DNA from: Coriolopsis trogii
Lineage: Eukaryota > Basidiomycota > Agaricomycetes > Polyporales > Polyporaceae
Length of the DNA stretch: 64,000 nucleotides
NCBI GenBank assembly: GCA_020543525.1
Contig: JAHYIO010000003.1
Span: 186,001 to 250,000 of the forward strand
Reading direction: 5' to 3'
The notes beneath the pieces are model-generated. The model was not told the DNA's origin. It saw only the letters and a list, made by a program, of their open reading frames with translations, and made no database searches. Shown here one piece after another: positions 1 through 12,353 of the stretch. Numbering within the stretch: the first letter of the stretch is position 1; the number at the start of each line of letters is the position of its first letter. The position numbers were made by a program, and so were the translations under genes.

Positions 1-1611
1 ATCGCTATCTTCTGGTGGCGGTGGAGGTGGCGCTTCATATCGATTCTTCATGTCTGGCCGCAGTATGCAAGGTACGTCGCACCGACAGTGCGGAGTAAGT
101 TGCGAACGGTAGTCAGGTCGGTAGAACCGGAATGTGATGTTGATCCGTGCGTTGGAAGGCTCAGACAGCTTCGAGATCTCATCTGGATCGGCAAGGTCCT
201 GAGGAGGAGGAAAGGGTGGGTGGAACTTGTCGATCGTGTTCTGCGCAGGAACGCAATGCTTGAAGACCTCCTGGGTCGACGCATGCATGATGATGAGCTG
301 TGATGGCAGGCCCCTGTCACATTCTTGTGATCGATACAATCCGAAGCGATACCTACCGAGTTATGTCGCAGAGGTATGTTGAACGTCCGAGCACTCCGCT
401 TGTCCTTCTCGTCCGATGGGATGACCTCCCGTAGCCGGAAGATCCGACTAACACCTAGACGCATACGCATAAGATGTATTCTGTTTGCCCACGCAATGGA
501 GGAGGCTCACCTAGACTCAGGCTTGCAATTGTCGGGTACGGACCAAGATACGTCAGCTGGTCCGAATGAAGACCGACGCTCTCCTTCCCGCCCTCGTAGC
601 AATTGGAAGCCGCGACGTTAGCGCGCCAAAGCACAGGCTCCTCGCCGTCCTTGACAGGATAACCTGCCCATTCCAAGGGAAATCGCCTGCGTTTGCGCAT
701 CTCTTCGTTCACGACCCGTTCGATAATCTCGCATGCTTCTTCCATAGCGGGGGGAAATTCGGGGGGCGGATCGGTAGGGCGACCGTTGTACCTGTGAGAC
801 GAACGTTCGACATGAGTGTGGCGGAGTCAACGCCCGTGTCGTACCAGTACTGCGCTGCTTCCTTCATATCAAATCTCGGGTCGTCCTTCGGGGTGGAGCG
901 CCTGACGAAGAACGAGGTCCGATGGGGACTCTCAACGACCCGGTCGAACAGCCACCACTTGTTACGCTTCCAATCGTGGCTGGCGTGAAGCATGGTGAAG
1001 AATAGCCTACGATCATACGTGAGACAGAAGTTAGTGAGATTGTCGTTGCGCCGTTCGTGAACACACCTGCAAGCGAGTTCTGGAGGCAGTACTGAGTTGT
1101 GCAAAGTGCATGGCGTGTGTTCTGCAACGTGCTGTGGAGATACCAGGGTGAGAGGAGGATGCCGGGGTATCTGCGGCTTGTTACTGTTGTCGGAAGAGCT
1201 CGGAGGTCGGAAGAGGGCCATGAACTCGGAGTCTGTAACATTCTTGACTTTGGAGGAAGGTTTCGTGGGAGATTGCGAGGTATCACGGTCCACTACCTTT
1301 TGTAAAGAGGGTATGGACGCGTCGCTGTTGTGAGACACGGCTTTAGGAGTCTTTATCTTGCTAGCTTGTGAGCTGCTGGTGCTGGAGCATGCCGCATCCC
1401 TGCCCTTCAGCCAGCCATCCAGACCAATTGTTGGTGTTACCTTGCGCTTCTTGCGTGGAGGTTGCGAACGGAGTCTGCGTGCGGCGGCTTCGACGTCACC
1501 CTGAGACTTAACTAACGCGTCGAGAAGGGTTGGGTGCGAAAACTCGATAGGATGAACCAGACTGGATAGCAGGGTCAGCAACATCTCCGTGTCCGTTTCT
1601 GCGCCGTCCAT
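1..1611 (-). CDS. AlkB-type 2OG-Fe(II) dioxygenase with CUE-like N-terminus and C-terminal zinc finger (3' part cut by window edge)
   Basis: Exons (read leftwards) 1611-1067, 1006-845, 791-511, 454-357, 297-1; introns are 53-60 nt and phases close, giving 461 codons before the left edge. The predicted enzyme oxidatively demethylates alkylated nucleic acid (family knowledge, AlkB/ALKBH2-3 type). Seen directly: iron ligands His311-x-Asp313 (GLHSDQL) and His376 (KHCVP), and the 2OG-binding Arg413-x5-Arg419 in the segment RINITFRFY. A Cys-rich stretch then begins at 433 (CRCDVPC), like the start of a GRF-type zinc finger. Residues about 10-50 resemble a small CUE-like helical domain (weak). The first in-frame ATG is at 1611. 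It is divergent from RRP3 with 228 bp between the starts. Substrate (DNA or RNA) cannot be told from sequence. Confidence 0.88.
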
Positions 1612-1839
1612 CACGTTAGGAGTTGGAGTGGTAGTGGTGAGAGACAAGGCTGGACGTCGACGATGACTGAGTCGGACCCCCCCATGGCGGGACGGCTTCC
1701 CGGCCCGGATACTGCGGGACGGCGCCTGCTTCGAAAAAGTTGGTGGCGGGGTCGCTCTCGCTCCTTGCTCTCAACTTGAACGAACTCAAAGCCCGCTCTC
1801 GAAGACATCCTGCGCAGCCTCCACTCACCATTCCCCACA
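1612..1839. promoter_or_regulatory. Shared divergent promoter, AlkB gene / RRP3
   Basis: 228 bp separate two start codons that point away from each other, so both promoters must overlap here. No clear TATA box was seen. Confidence 0.5.
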
Positions 1840-3442
1840 ATGCCCTCCCCAGAAGAGGCTTCCACATCGACTCCGCCTTTGGCCCCGGAGTCCCAGTCGC
1901 CACCTCCGACCTTCAAGTCGCTCGGTCTCATTGACCCCCTCCTCGAAGCCCTCGAGCAAATGAAGTTCAAAGCACCAACAGATATCCAAGCCGAGGTTCT
2001 CCCACACGCACTCCAGGGCAGGGACATTATTGGGGTTGCGTCGACGGGATCGGGCAAGACAGCCGCGTTCGCGCTGCCTATTCTCCAGAAGCTATGGGAG
2101 GACCCGAAGGGCCTATTTGGGTGCGTGATTGCGCCGACGCGCGAGCTGGCGTTCCAAATCGCACAACAGTTTGAGAGCCTGGGGTCGGCGATGGGCGTGC
2201 GGTGCGTGACAATCATTGGGGGTGTGGATATCCAGCCGCAGAAGGTCGCGCTCGCGAAGAAGCCGCATATCATCGTCGCTACACCAGGACGCCTGCTTGA
2301 GCATCTGGAGGAGACCAAGGGATTCAGTCTTCGCAATCTACAATTTTTAGTGCGTCTGCAGTCGCGAGAGGCATTCGCCCGCATAAGGTGCTCATGCAGG
2401 GACATTCCAGGTACTCGATGAAGCGGACAGATTGCTCGACATGGACTTTGGTCCCAAGCTTGACAAAATCTTGAAGCTCATCCCGAAAGAGCGCACCACG
2501 TACCTCTTCTCTGCGACTATGACAACGAAAGTAGCAAAGCTCCAACGAGCGAGCTTGTCTAATCCTGTCCGTGTAGAAGTGAACTCCAAGTACCTACCTC
2601 CTTTCCTCGTCGAGCGGTGCGGATGCTGACATCCTGGCAAGATATTCGACAGTGTCCACCCTCCTTCAATACTATCTCCTCATGCCGCTTCCCCAGAAGG
2701 ACGTCCATCTGATCCACCTTGCCAATAACCTCGCGCAAAACTCTATGATTATTTTCACCCGTACCGTACATGACGCACAACGGTGAGAGTTGCCCTCGGG
2801 TTCGGCGCCGTCCATTACCCTGATTATCCGTCCAGATTGTCGATCATGCTGCGCTCCCTCGGGTTCCCGGCCATACCCCTTCATGGGCAACTCAGTCAGA
2901 GCGCACGTCTCGGAGCGCTGGGCAAGTTCAAGAGCGGCGGCCGCACAGTGCTAGTAGCGACGGATGTCGCGAGTCGGTAAGCACCCCTCTGTCGTAACCT
3001 CACGCAAATATTGTATCGACGAGCCCTGCGCAGCGGTCTGGACATTCCGTCCGTCGACGTCGTCATCAACTATGACATCCCTACGCACTCAAAGGACTAC
3101 ATCCACCGCGTCGGACGTACGGCACGCGCGGGGCGGTCGGGCAAGTCGATTACGCTGGTGACGCAGTACGACGTCGAGCTCGTGCTCCGGATCGAGCAGG
3201 TGATCGGGAAAAAGATGGAGCTGTGGGCGGTGGACAAGGAGGAGGTGGCGCTGCTCAGGGAGCGGGTGGACGAGGCCGGTCGGTTGGCGGCGCAGGAGCT
3301 GAAGGAGCAGGGGATCAAGGGCGGACATGGGAGGAAGCGCAAGCGGGCGGAGGGAGGTGGGAAGGATGACATGGACCGGGATGATGATGTGGTGGAGGCG
3401 GGCATGCCGACGATGAAAAAGAGGTCGAAAGGGAGGAGGTGA
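1840..3442 (+). CDS. RRP3: DEAD-box ATP-dependent rRNA helicase RRP3 (DDX47 family)
   Basis: Five exons 1840-2349, 2411-2589, 2642-2782, 2836-2976, 3034-3442; 459 aa, the usual RRP3 length. It is a nucleolar helicase needed for pre-rRNA cleavage on the way to 18S rRNA (family knowledge). Motifs seen in order: Q motif about 24-50, Walker A ASTGSGKT 67-74, PTRELA, TPGR, DEAD 173-176, SAT 204-206, ATDVASRGLD, and [10 protein letters not shown] from 348. The C-terminal segment [10 protein letters not shown] followed by a basic, KRKR-rich tail is typical of RRP3 rather than DBP or FAL1 helicases. Introns are 52-61 nt. Nothing looks damaged. Confidence 0.95.
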
Positions 3443-4210
3443 CGATGTCTTGCATCGCCGTGTTCCTTTGTGCTCGGTGTGTGCTCGTGTGTAACTGGGC
3501 GGTGTCGTACCGTTGCTGTCCAATCTGGTACTCATTAAGGTTGGTCTCGCGACCGCGTAAATCCTTACAGGCTTGAAGATACTCCAAGAGCTGTGTCGCT
3601 GCTGTTGCTACTCAAATGTAGCCGTGCCGCGATAGACATCGGAGTCCTCGCGCACTCAAGAGGTCTTCGGACCTGACGCAAATGCTCCCGTGCACATCGC
3701 GACCGGGTGACCGCGCGCTAGTAAGATCATGAGGTGACTACATCTGGAAGCACCGTACTTGCGAACCCTGTCATTACTTGTTGCTTCACTCTATGGGGAG
3801 AAGCGCAAGGTGCCGCACGCAATACATCATCACCCGCTCGGCCGTCATATGCTCTGCAAGAAGGCACGGCCGAGAGGAGCTTCGGTGGGTCGTCTCACCA
3901 CCGTGTACCGCTCGGTCACCCAAGCAGATGACAGGCCGGTTTCATGCATTAACCATTCTTTCTGTGCTGTGCTTCTTGTGATCAGCTTCACCGCGTAAAG
4001 GAGCCATGTGCGTTTCGCCGGAGGGGGTCCACGCAGTATAAGTAAAGTCCGCTGCTGCCTCCAGGTCTGAAGTCATCGGTACCGCACGCACGCCCTTCTA
4101 CTCTTCTCTGCGCAACAGTCTCGTGCCTTTCCATCGCTTCTCTCACTTACATCTCAACAACGACAGCTCCATAGCCGTTCTTTTGCATCTCGTTCAACTT
4201 TCCCCCAGCC
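3443..4210. other. Intergenic region, RRP3 3' side and GH93-like promoter
   Basis: No supported gene. The right part holds a TATA-like TATAAGTA at 4037-4044 and a CT-rich stretch before the start codon at 4211. Confidence 0.5.
4037..4044 (+). promoter_or_regulatory. TATA-like box of the GH93-like gene
   Basis: TATAAGTA lies 167 nt upstream of the ATG and is followed by pyrimidine-rich sequence (about 4096-4145), a common layout at fungal transcription starts. Confidence 0.4.
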
Positions 4211-5608
4211 ATGGCCCGCCCAAGCGCACTCTTGTTCTCCCTCCTCCTGGCGCTCGTCACCTTGACCGTTGCGCTCCCCTCGCCGGCCCCTCGCACGAAC
4301 CACACGCTCGCGCGCCGCACCGGGCTGGTCCCACACGTCGGCGGGACCGCGTTCGACATCTTCCCCGGGGGCGGAGGGGCCTACCCGCGCGTGACCGGGC
4401 TCGCGGACGGCTCGCTCCTGGGCTCGGTGACGGCCTCGTCGGGGAGCACGCGCATCCTGACCGTGACGCGCTCGACGGACGGGGGCCAGACGTGGTCCGC
4501 GTGGGGCGAGATCGCGCGCGGGACGGGGGACCTTGATAATCTCTATCTGCTGCAGCTCGCGAACGGGGACGTCGTGGCCGCGTATAGGAACCATGACCTT
4601 GTGAACGGGGCGGCGACGTTCTACCGGATCTCGACGAGCGTGTCGCATGACAGTGGGAAGACTTGGGCGTTCTTGAGCCAGGTCGACGAGCGCGCGGCGA
4701 CGACGACGAAGAACGGGCTTTGGGTGCGTGTTTTGTATGCCAGGATGTCGCTAGTTTGAGCTGATGCGGGCCTGTGGCTTGTGCGCGCGCAGGAACCGTT
4801 CATGCGTCTGTCCAAGGCGGACGGCTCGCTCCAGGTGTACTACGCGGCTGAGAACTCGGGTGCGGACCAGGACATCCTCATGAAGAGCTCGACGGACAAC
4901 GGCCAGTCGTGGGGCGCGGTCACTACTGTCGCCGGTGCCACGACGACCGGGCGTGACGGCATGCCCGGGTGCGCAAGTAAGTCAGCTCTCTGTCCTTCGC
5001 CTGGACGGGATACAGCGACGGGATGAGCCATGTCGGGGAAGAGCGCGCGCTGACTGCTGTGGTTTGGTTCTGGACGCGCAGACTTCAATGACGGCACCCA
5101 GAAGCTCATGTGCGTGTTCGAGACGACCGAGGGCCGTACCGGGGGTACCTTCAACGTCAAGAGCGTCGTCTCGACCGACGAGGGCAAGACCTGGGGCCAG
5201 CGCAGCCTCGTCTGGTCGCCGAAAGGCGACGCGGCGAGCAATGGTGCGTGCATCGTCTTCCACCTTGTAGTCGTGAACGGACTTGCTGACCTGCCCTCCC
5301 TCCTTCCTCTACGCTTTCATGCAGCTGGGGCGCCGCAGATCGTCGCGACCACGGACGGCAACCTGGTGGTGTCGTTCATGACCGACGAGGACGTGACGCA
5401 GCACAACTGGCCCAATGCCGGGGTCTCGTTCAAGATCGTCACGGGCCCCCCGGTCGCGACCGGGAACTGGGGCCACGAGACGACGATCACGGGCGCACAG
5501 TCTGACTGGCCGGGGCTCTTTGCGAAGAGCGACGGGTCCGTGCTCGCGTGCTCGGGGCACACGGGCGAGGGCGCCGTCTGCCGCTCGGTCACCTTCACGC
5601 CGAACTGA
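4211..5608 (+). CDS. Secreted GH93-like (exo-arabinanase-type) sialidase-fold hydrolase
   Basis: Four exons 4211-4723, 4793-4976, 5082-5243, 5325-5608; 380 aa. Residues 1-21 are a clear signal peptide (hydrophobic LLFSLLLALVTL), so the protein is secreted. The mature part shows Asp-box/BNR-type motifs (STDGGQTW, SHDSGKTW, STDNGQSW, STDEGKTWG), the hallmark of a six-bladed propeller. GH93-like landmarks are also present: AYPRVTGL, DNLYLLQLANGD, AAYRNHD and WEPFMRLS. GH93 enzymes release arabinobiose from 1,5-arabinan (family knowledge); the exact substrate here is inferred. It could alternatively be annotated as a generic sialidase or BNR-repeat protein. It is followed by a GH55 gene on the same strand. 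Confidence 0.85.
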
Positions 5609-7766
5609 AGTGCGGGCTTTGATGTGGGTCCTCTATCGTCTACGTGATATATACGTCGTCTTCAGTGGGAGCGTTTGATATTTATGAATGTCTTCGTACC
5701 TCCTCCGTCTGTACTGCCAATTATGTTCGAGTTCAGATGGCGGGGTCATGGTGGACTGAGTATGTGCTTGCTTGCGTCATGACCTAGTTCGGTCAAATTA
5801 GGACTCACATTGACGTCAAGGGCTAGTAAGTGAAGCAAGCTCACAACGTTTGAAGTAGGCTTGATAAGAAGACATCACAGTGACCAGTCGTAGACGCTTT
5901 GTCAGCGAAGCTTCTTGCTGGTCGCGGGTAGCCCGGTGTACAAACTTAGACGAACCGTAGCACTGGCCAGCCCTGGAGGTCTCCGAGATGCCGGCATCCA
6001 TACGAAGGATTGCAGGGTCCTGTGCCTGTTCCTGTGTCATCGTTGAGACCTCAGACACTAAAGGTCGGTCATCGCAGGTCGTCAAGTTCCCCGGAGGCCA
6101 TATGAACCATCGAGGACCGGCGATTGCAAGGAGATTGTCCTGGAAGATGACTTTGAAGCTACGCGGGAAGACATGACACTTGCTTGGATTGGAAGATCTT
6201 TACCATGAAACTTCAAGCAAGCTCTCGTGGTTCGGCTTCGAGCTCGAGGTCCAGGTTCACCGGCACGTACTCACTACGGCGGCAGAGGGTTCGAGTAGGC
6301 ACCGATAGGCCCCTGTTTCCTCTGAACATACGGATTAAGTTACTGTGAACGAAGCTACGTGTGGCAAGATGAGCACACGCACCATAGGATCCGGAGTTAG
6401 GAAGGCGGCTAATCTCGGTTCCTTCACAGGACAGTACCGTCGCAGCCCACGGGCCACTGCAGCTGGACGCAGCCAAGTCAAGCCGTAGTGAAGGGAGAAG
6501 CTTGGCTGCGGTTGCATCGTACATGCACATCATATGGATTCTGTCGCTCAGAGGGGCGGATTGCGCCATGTGGACTCCGTCGAAATAGGACATACACGTC
6601 GAGGACGAGGGCAGAGGCATCATGCAGCATCACAGGTGCACTGATCAACCTCGGATTGGTCATAAGTACTATATCCGAACACGTCCAAGCAAAACCAAGA
6701 GCAGTTGGACCTTGTAGAGCTTTGCTGGCGTGGCCGCTGGACGGCGATGGTGATATACGACTGTAGGGAAACGCCAGCCTCGTGAGCACATGTTTCCGAC
6801 GTGGTAGTGGGGCGGTCGTGGTAAGATCGACATAGTGTCACGCGCATCAGCGCATAGGCGACGAAAGAAGCATGTAAGTTTCACCCGAGTTTACGATGAC
6901 GAGATTGGATGAGCGGGTTCAGGTTGTTGCTGGGACAACGTAAGAAAGGGAGAAGCAGCTCGAAGACGGTGCACGAGGTACGATTTAACCTCATGAGCAG
7001 GTGCAACTGGGGCCCCTTGAGCTTGAGAAACAGGGCCGATACGGCCCCAACGTTCGAGTAAACTCTGGAAGGAAGTAGTACGAGAAGATGTGCACACTAG
7101 ACTCACCCTCAGCCACGGTGGTTGTGGCTCGACCGAAAACATCATGATGAGAGCCTGACTCGGTACTATAGAGCAGACTCGAGAAGTCCCAAGTGATTGC
7201 TCGTAACGTGGTGGGTCATGGAGACTGCATCGAGAAAATGCGTCTGTCTGAAGCCGAGGATGGCATCGACGTCACGATGCTACGCGTCACGCGCAGAGTG
7301 GGTGATGGGCGTCAAACGAGACCTGCGCTTGGGCAACGACCACACGGACGCATCAAAGCAGTCTGGCGAGCGGACGCGTGGTTTCTTGTCATACGCCCAT
7401 ATCTTACGGGATTCTCTGCCCTAGAAACAGAAGCACATGGCGGAAGGTGCGCCCAGTGACCCCAGTCTCGTCTTCTCTCAGATTCGCATATTCCGTTCGT
7501 CCGCACCGTCCAAGCTCGCCCGCAAATCGGGTGCAGTACTGCTCTCCTCCGTCGCATCCGGGACAGATTGGGCAGGAAGCCGGCAGCCAGTGCGTATGCC
7601 AACATGTCTGCCACACCCCGATATAGCAGTCTGCCTACGTGCCTACTTTGATGTACGACATGAGGTCCTGGGCCCTCGACTGCCCTCGCTTCCGGTATAA
7701 GAACCTCGCGTCCTCTCCTCTTGTCGATCCCCACTCACGCCGCGGCTTGCTCGCTGCCTACCCATC
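5609..7766. other. 2.2-kb intergenic region between the GH93-like and GH55 genes
   Basis: No open frame with protein-like content or coherent splice sites was found on either strand. Base composition is more AT-rich than in the flanking genes. The right end carries the GH55 promoter. Confidence 0.5.
7696..7702 (+). promoter_or_regulatory. TATA box of the GH55 gene
   Basis: TATAAGA lies about 70 nt upstream of the ATG at 7767, a normal fungal spacing. Confidence 0.55.
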
Positions 7767-10700
7767 ATGCGTGCACTCAACGTCCTCTCGCTCCTCGCAG
7801 CTGTCGCCTCCATCGCCAGGCCAGTCATTGGCAAGCCCTCCGCTTGCTCTGGCCCTCTCACCGGCAATGCCGCCCCCGGTGACCCCTTCTGGATGGAGAG
7901 CATCAAGCACCAGGGTATCGCCGCCTTCAACCCCGCCCCCAGTACCTACCAGGTCTTCCGCAACGTAAAGGACTTCGGCGCCGTTGGCGACGGTGTCGCT
8001 GATGATACTGCTGCCATCAAGTCGGTCTTCCAATTCCAACTCGAAATCACAAGGTTCAACCTGACAATCGCTCCGTTCACAGCGCCGCCATCTCAGCTGG
8101 CTCCAGGTGCGGTGGTGGAGGTTGTGATTCCTCCACCACGACGCCTGCCGTTGTCTACTTTCCCAAGGGGTATGCACCCAGCGTGTCCTTGTGATCTCCG
8201 ACATGTCTAACATTCTCCCGGTTGCTCTCTCATTAGAACATACAAGGTCTCCAGTCCAATCATGTTCGTGCCCGCAGCCGTCTTCTTCTTCGCTCTGCGC
8301 GCGCGTTGCCGACAGCTTACCGCATGTCCTGCCGTATAGCGCCTACTACTACACCCAGCTCATCGGAGATGCGCGCACGCCCCCGGTCCTCCTCGCAGAC
8401 GCGAGTTTTACCGGCATGGCTGTGATCGGTGCGTATTAGCAAATGCGCCAAGGCGCACATACATGGACCGCCCTTCCCACTCCCCAGCTTCCCGAAACTC
8501 TGGAAGCTGTGGAGTGCGCCTGGGAGTCGTGTCTATCGTCAGCAACGAGTTTAACGCTAACTGAGCACCGTTTCTGTCCTATGCACACGCATCCACCATA
8601 CGGACACCACTCGCAGATGCGGACCCATACATCCCTAACGGCAATGGCGCACAGTGGTATGTGAACCAAAATAACTTCTTCCGGAGCGTGCGCAACTTCG
8701 TCTTCGACCTCCGGAACATGCCCGCGAGTTCGACTGCGACGGGCATCCATTGGCAAGTCTCGCAAGCCACGTCTCTCGTAAACCTGGTGTTTGAGATGAG
8801 TACGGAGCCCGGAAACGCTCATCAAGGTACGTCCATAGCGCCAGCACGCGCATACAGCGAGGTCTTTCGGCTTCCATGCATTTCGGGGCTCAACTTGTCA
8901 AACAGGCATCTGGATGGAGAACGGCAGTGGTGGCTTCATGGGCGGTACGTGTGCTAAGTAAGCGCATCATCCTCATGCTGAACTGATTCGTTTGCTATCT
9001 TGAAGACATGGTGTTCAATGGAGGTAAGGCACATTGCATCTTCTGTCACCTAGACTCGGCCAATTGACCTATCGGCGGCCTCCCACAGGCAAATTTGGAC
9101 TATGGGTTGGAAATCAACAGTGCGTGGAGAGCTTCGGTCAATGCAGAAGCAGGACGGAACTGATTCGTTGCATGCCATACTAGGTTCACCGTCCGCAATG
9201 TCACCATGAATAACTGTGATACGGGTGAGATTTTATGCCACCCGCGAGTTCGGACGTAGAAAGTTACTCATCTCCGTGCAATGTAGCTATCTTCTCGATT
9301 TGGAACTGGGGTAAGTCAACATTGATGTCGCCGCATCGATGAACATGCACTGACAGGTCGGTTACAGGCTGGACCTTCCAGGGCGTGACCGGTAAGGCCA
9401 CATCTCCGTCAGCCGGCTCCGGTGCTTGTCTCTGATTTTGTGCAGTCAACAACTGCCAGGTCGGCTTCGATCTCCAAACCGGCGGTACGACCCAAGAGCA
9501 ACAGGTACGCGATGCGCAAAACATTCAGCTTCGGTTACAAGCTGACACGATTTCGGTCCACGACAGACAGTCGGCGCGGTCGCTGTCATCGACGCACGCG
9601 TTTCAAACACGCCCATCTTCGTGCGCTCGTCCGTGCCATCGACGGACCACCTCGTCGGCTCGCTCGTCCTGAACAACATCCAGCTGACGAACGTCCCGAC
9701 GGCGGTCGGCGTCGTCGGTGGCGCCTCCGTGCTCGCCGGGTCCGCCGGCTCGATGAAGATCGACACCTGGGGCCAGGGCAACGTCTTCTCCGGCACGAGC
9801 TCGACCGCCAAGTTCACGCAGAGCACGATCCCCTCGCCCTCCAAGCCGGCGAGCCTGCTGGACAGCGCGGGCCGTATCTTCGGCAAGGCGCGCCCGCAGT
9901 ACGAGGACTTTGCGCTCGACCAGATCGTGAGCGTGCGCGACCAGGGCGCGAAGGGCGACGGGCGCACGGACGACACGGCCGCGCTGCAGGCGGTGTTTGA
10001 CCAGTTCGCGGGCTGCAAGATCATCTTTGTCGACGCGGGCACGTACCTCGTCTCGGACACGCTCACTATTCCTGCGGGCTCGCAGGTCGTGGGCGAGGGG
10101 TGGAGCGTGATCATGGGTGGGGGGAGTGCGTTCCAGGACATGAACAACCCGAAAGTGGTGGTGCGCGTCGGCGAGGCGGGCGACGAGGGTATTGTGGAGA
10201 TCAGCGATATCATCTTCGCGACCCAGGGCCCTGGTGAGTCCCAAACTTCGAGCTAGCGACGCCAAGAGTGTGTGCGGCTCGAGGGGCTCGGGCGTGAGTG
10301 CAATAGCTGACGAGAACGGACAGCGCCGGGAGCGATCGTCGTTGAATGGAACGTGCACTCGAACGAGCAAGGTGGCGCTGGGATGTGGGACACGCATATC
10401 AGGTACGTCCCGAGCGTTCTTCGGAGTCAGGCGACGCGCGCGCAGGAGTGCTCATGCTCGGTGCTATGTATATCTGACTATCCAGGCTCGGAGGTGGTAA
10501 GTCCGTCAACGGCTTGACAGAGGCACGAGCGCGCGTTGGACTTGGAACTGACGGGGTTTGTCTTGTCCGTTAAGCTGCCGGGACGAACCTGCTGGCGGGG
10601 AACTGCGCCTCGGGTACTGTGTCTGACAACTGCTTTGCTGCATTCTTGGCGCTGCACCTCACGCCACAGTCCAACGCGTATCTCGAGGTACGTCCCGAGA

Positions 10701-11546
10701 AGTCGTGAAGCATCGTTTACGTGTACGGACTCATGCGTGTCATCCAGGGCACTTGGGTCTGGCTGGCAGACCACGATCTCGACAGCGGAGGCTCAAGGCA
10801 GACGACGCTCTTCAGCGGACGTGGCATACTGTCCGAGTCCGCCGGACCCGTGTGGATGATCGGCACAGGCTGTGAGTGTCGCGCGCAGGCTCGCAAGAGA
10901 GGGGGCAGAACGAATGATCCCGAGCCGAGACTGACATTGTGTTGACATTGGGCTGGCAGCGGAACACCACACGTTCTACCAGTACAGCCTTGTGAACGCG
11001 AAGGAGCACTACTTGGGCCTGATCCAGACCGAGACGGTGAGCGCTTGCTAAGCCAAACCTGGGTCGGTGGACTTCTTTGGGCTGACAGAACCTTGGCTTG
11101 GATTGTGGGCCGCAGCCGTACTACCAGCCCGTTCCTGCGCCCCCTGCGCCGTTCACGACGAACAGCGCGTTCCATGACCCGACGTTCTCGAGCAGCCAGA
11201 CGTCTGCTTGGGCCGTGACCATCACGTCGTCTCAGGATATCCTGATTTTCGGTACGCCCTTCTCTCTCTCTCTCTCTCTCTCTCTTTCGCAACGCTCACT
11301 GACGACCCTACTACGTGCGCAGGCGCGGGTCTCTACAGCTTCTTCCAGAACTACGGGCAGACGTGCCTCGACACGCTCTCGTGCCAGTCGCAGATCTTCA
11401 ACATCGACAACGAGTCGACGGTCAGCGTGTACAGCCTGTCGACCGTCGGCGTCACGTTCCAGCTGAGCGTGAACGAGCAAGGGGTGATCCCTGCGAGCGC
11501 GGGGCCGAACGGCTTTGCGCAGACCGCCACGGCTTGGACGAGGTGA
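7767..11546 (+). CDS. Secreted GH55 exo-beta-1,3-glucanase, 20 exons
   Basis: Exons 7767-8020, 8083-8169, 8237-8263, 8340-8428, 8617-8826, 8906-8944, 9006-9023, 9089-9119, 9184-9224, 9287-9310, 9368-9391, 9446-9504, 9567-10233, 10324-10402, 10486-10496, 10575-10687, 10748-10871, 10960-11036, 11116-11251, 11323-11546. They total 2334 nt and 777 aa, the normal GH55 size. An N-terminal signal peptide is present. Two right-handed beta-helix halves each start with a pectate-lyase-3-like signature: DFGAVGDGVADDT near residue 75 and DQGAKGDGRTDDTAAL in the middle. GH55 enzymes cut beta-1,3-glucan of fungal walls or callose (family knowledge). Exons as small as 11, 18, 24 and 24 nt make automatic prediction likely to fail here. 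Confidence 0.93.
11262..11285. repeat. (TC)n microsatellite inside the last GH55 intron
   Basis: An uninterrupted run of about 12 TC units lies inside the intron 11252-11322. It supplies the polypyrimidine sequence upstream of the acceptor and is likely length-polymorphic. Confidence 0.8.
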
Positions 11547-12353
11547 AGGTTGACGTGGCTGGGGAGGAGGAGGGGGTGTTCATCATAAGTTATATGAAGA
11601 ATATTGAGCTTGACCATCTGATGCACGCATGTAGAGTTGTGAATATGTACCAGAATATGTCACCGTTGATTCAGTGTCTCCTGAACAGGTCCTCCCGGGA
11701 GGGTGCCGAGAACGTGTCTCGCAGCTAGTTTTTCTACTGCATAGACTTTGAATACCAGTGGAAGGGACGACGTTGTGCCAAGCGTTGAACAAGGGGTGTG
11801 CGGAGTATCTGGGGTATCTTGCCAAGCAAAAGGTCCAGCGCAGGAGGCAAGACTATGGAGGAATGAATGCATGTCGAAGCATCATGGATGAGGTATACCA
11901 GATGTACATCCAGAATCCAGATGCAGGTCGCTTCGGGGATAGCGGCCTGAGCCTTAGAGCGGCCAGGCTACGGTGGACATCCTGTTGAATCTCGACTGCC
12001 GTCGACAGAAGCTTCTGTTATATTATAAATGTATATGGATATTGCTGTTCTCATTGCAGCATATAGGCAGTTCTTCAGGATCTATGCGAGGAGTACGAGC
12101 GATCCATGTCGATGTCGCTATGAAGTTGCAAAGTACTGTTCAACTCAGAACTGCAAAGGGCGTCCTCGCAGCGCCTATCTTATCGCGGGGTGACACGTGC
12201 TCGCATGCTCTCGCTGGATTTGGAAGGGGAAGGGGCCAGCTTCACTCATCCTCGTACACGCACCTCCCTCCCTCTCCACCCAGACTTGCCGGTACGCTTG
12301 ATTGCGATACTGAGCTATACAAAACGTCTGTGCAACTGGTCTATTGGCACGAC
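11547..12353. other. Intergenic region, GH55 3' side and IFM1 promoter
   Basis: No supported gene. About 12010-12060 is a short AT-rich stretch. Nothing else was identified. Confidence 0.5.
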
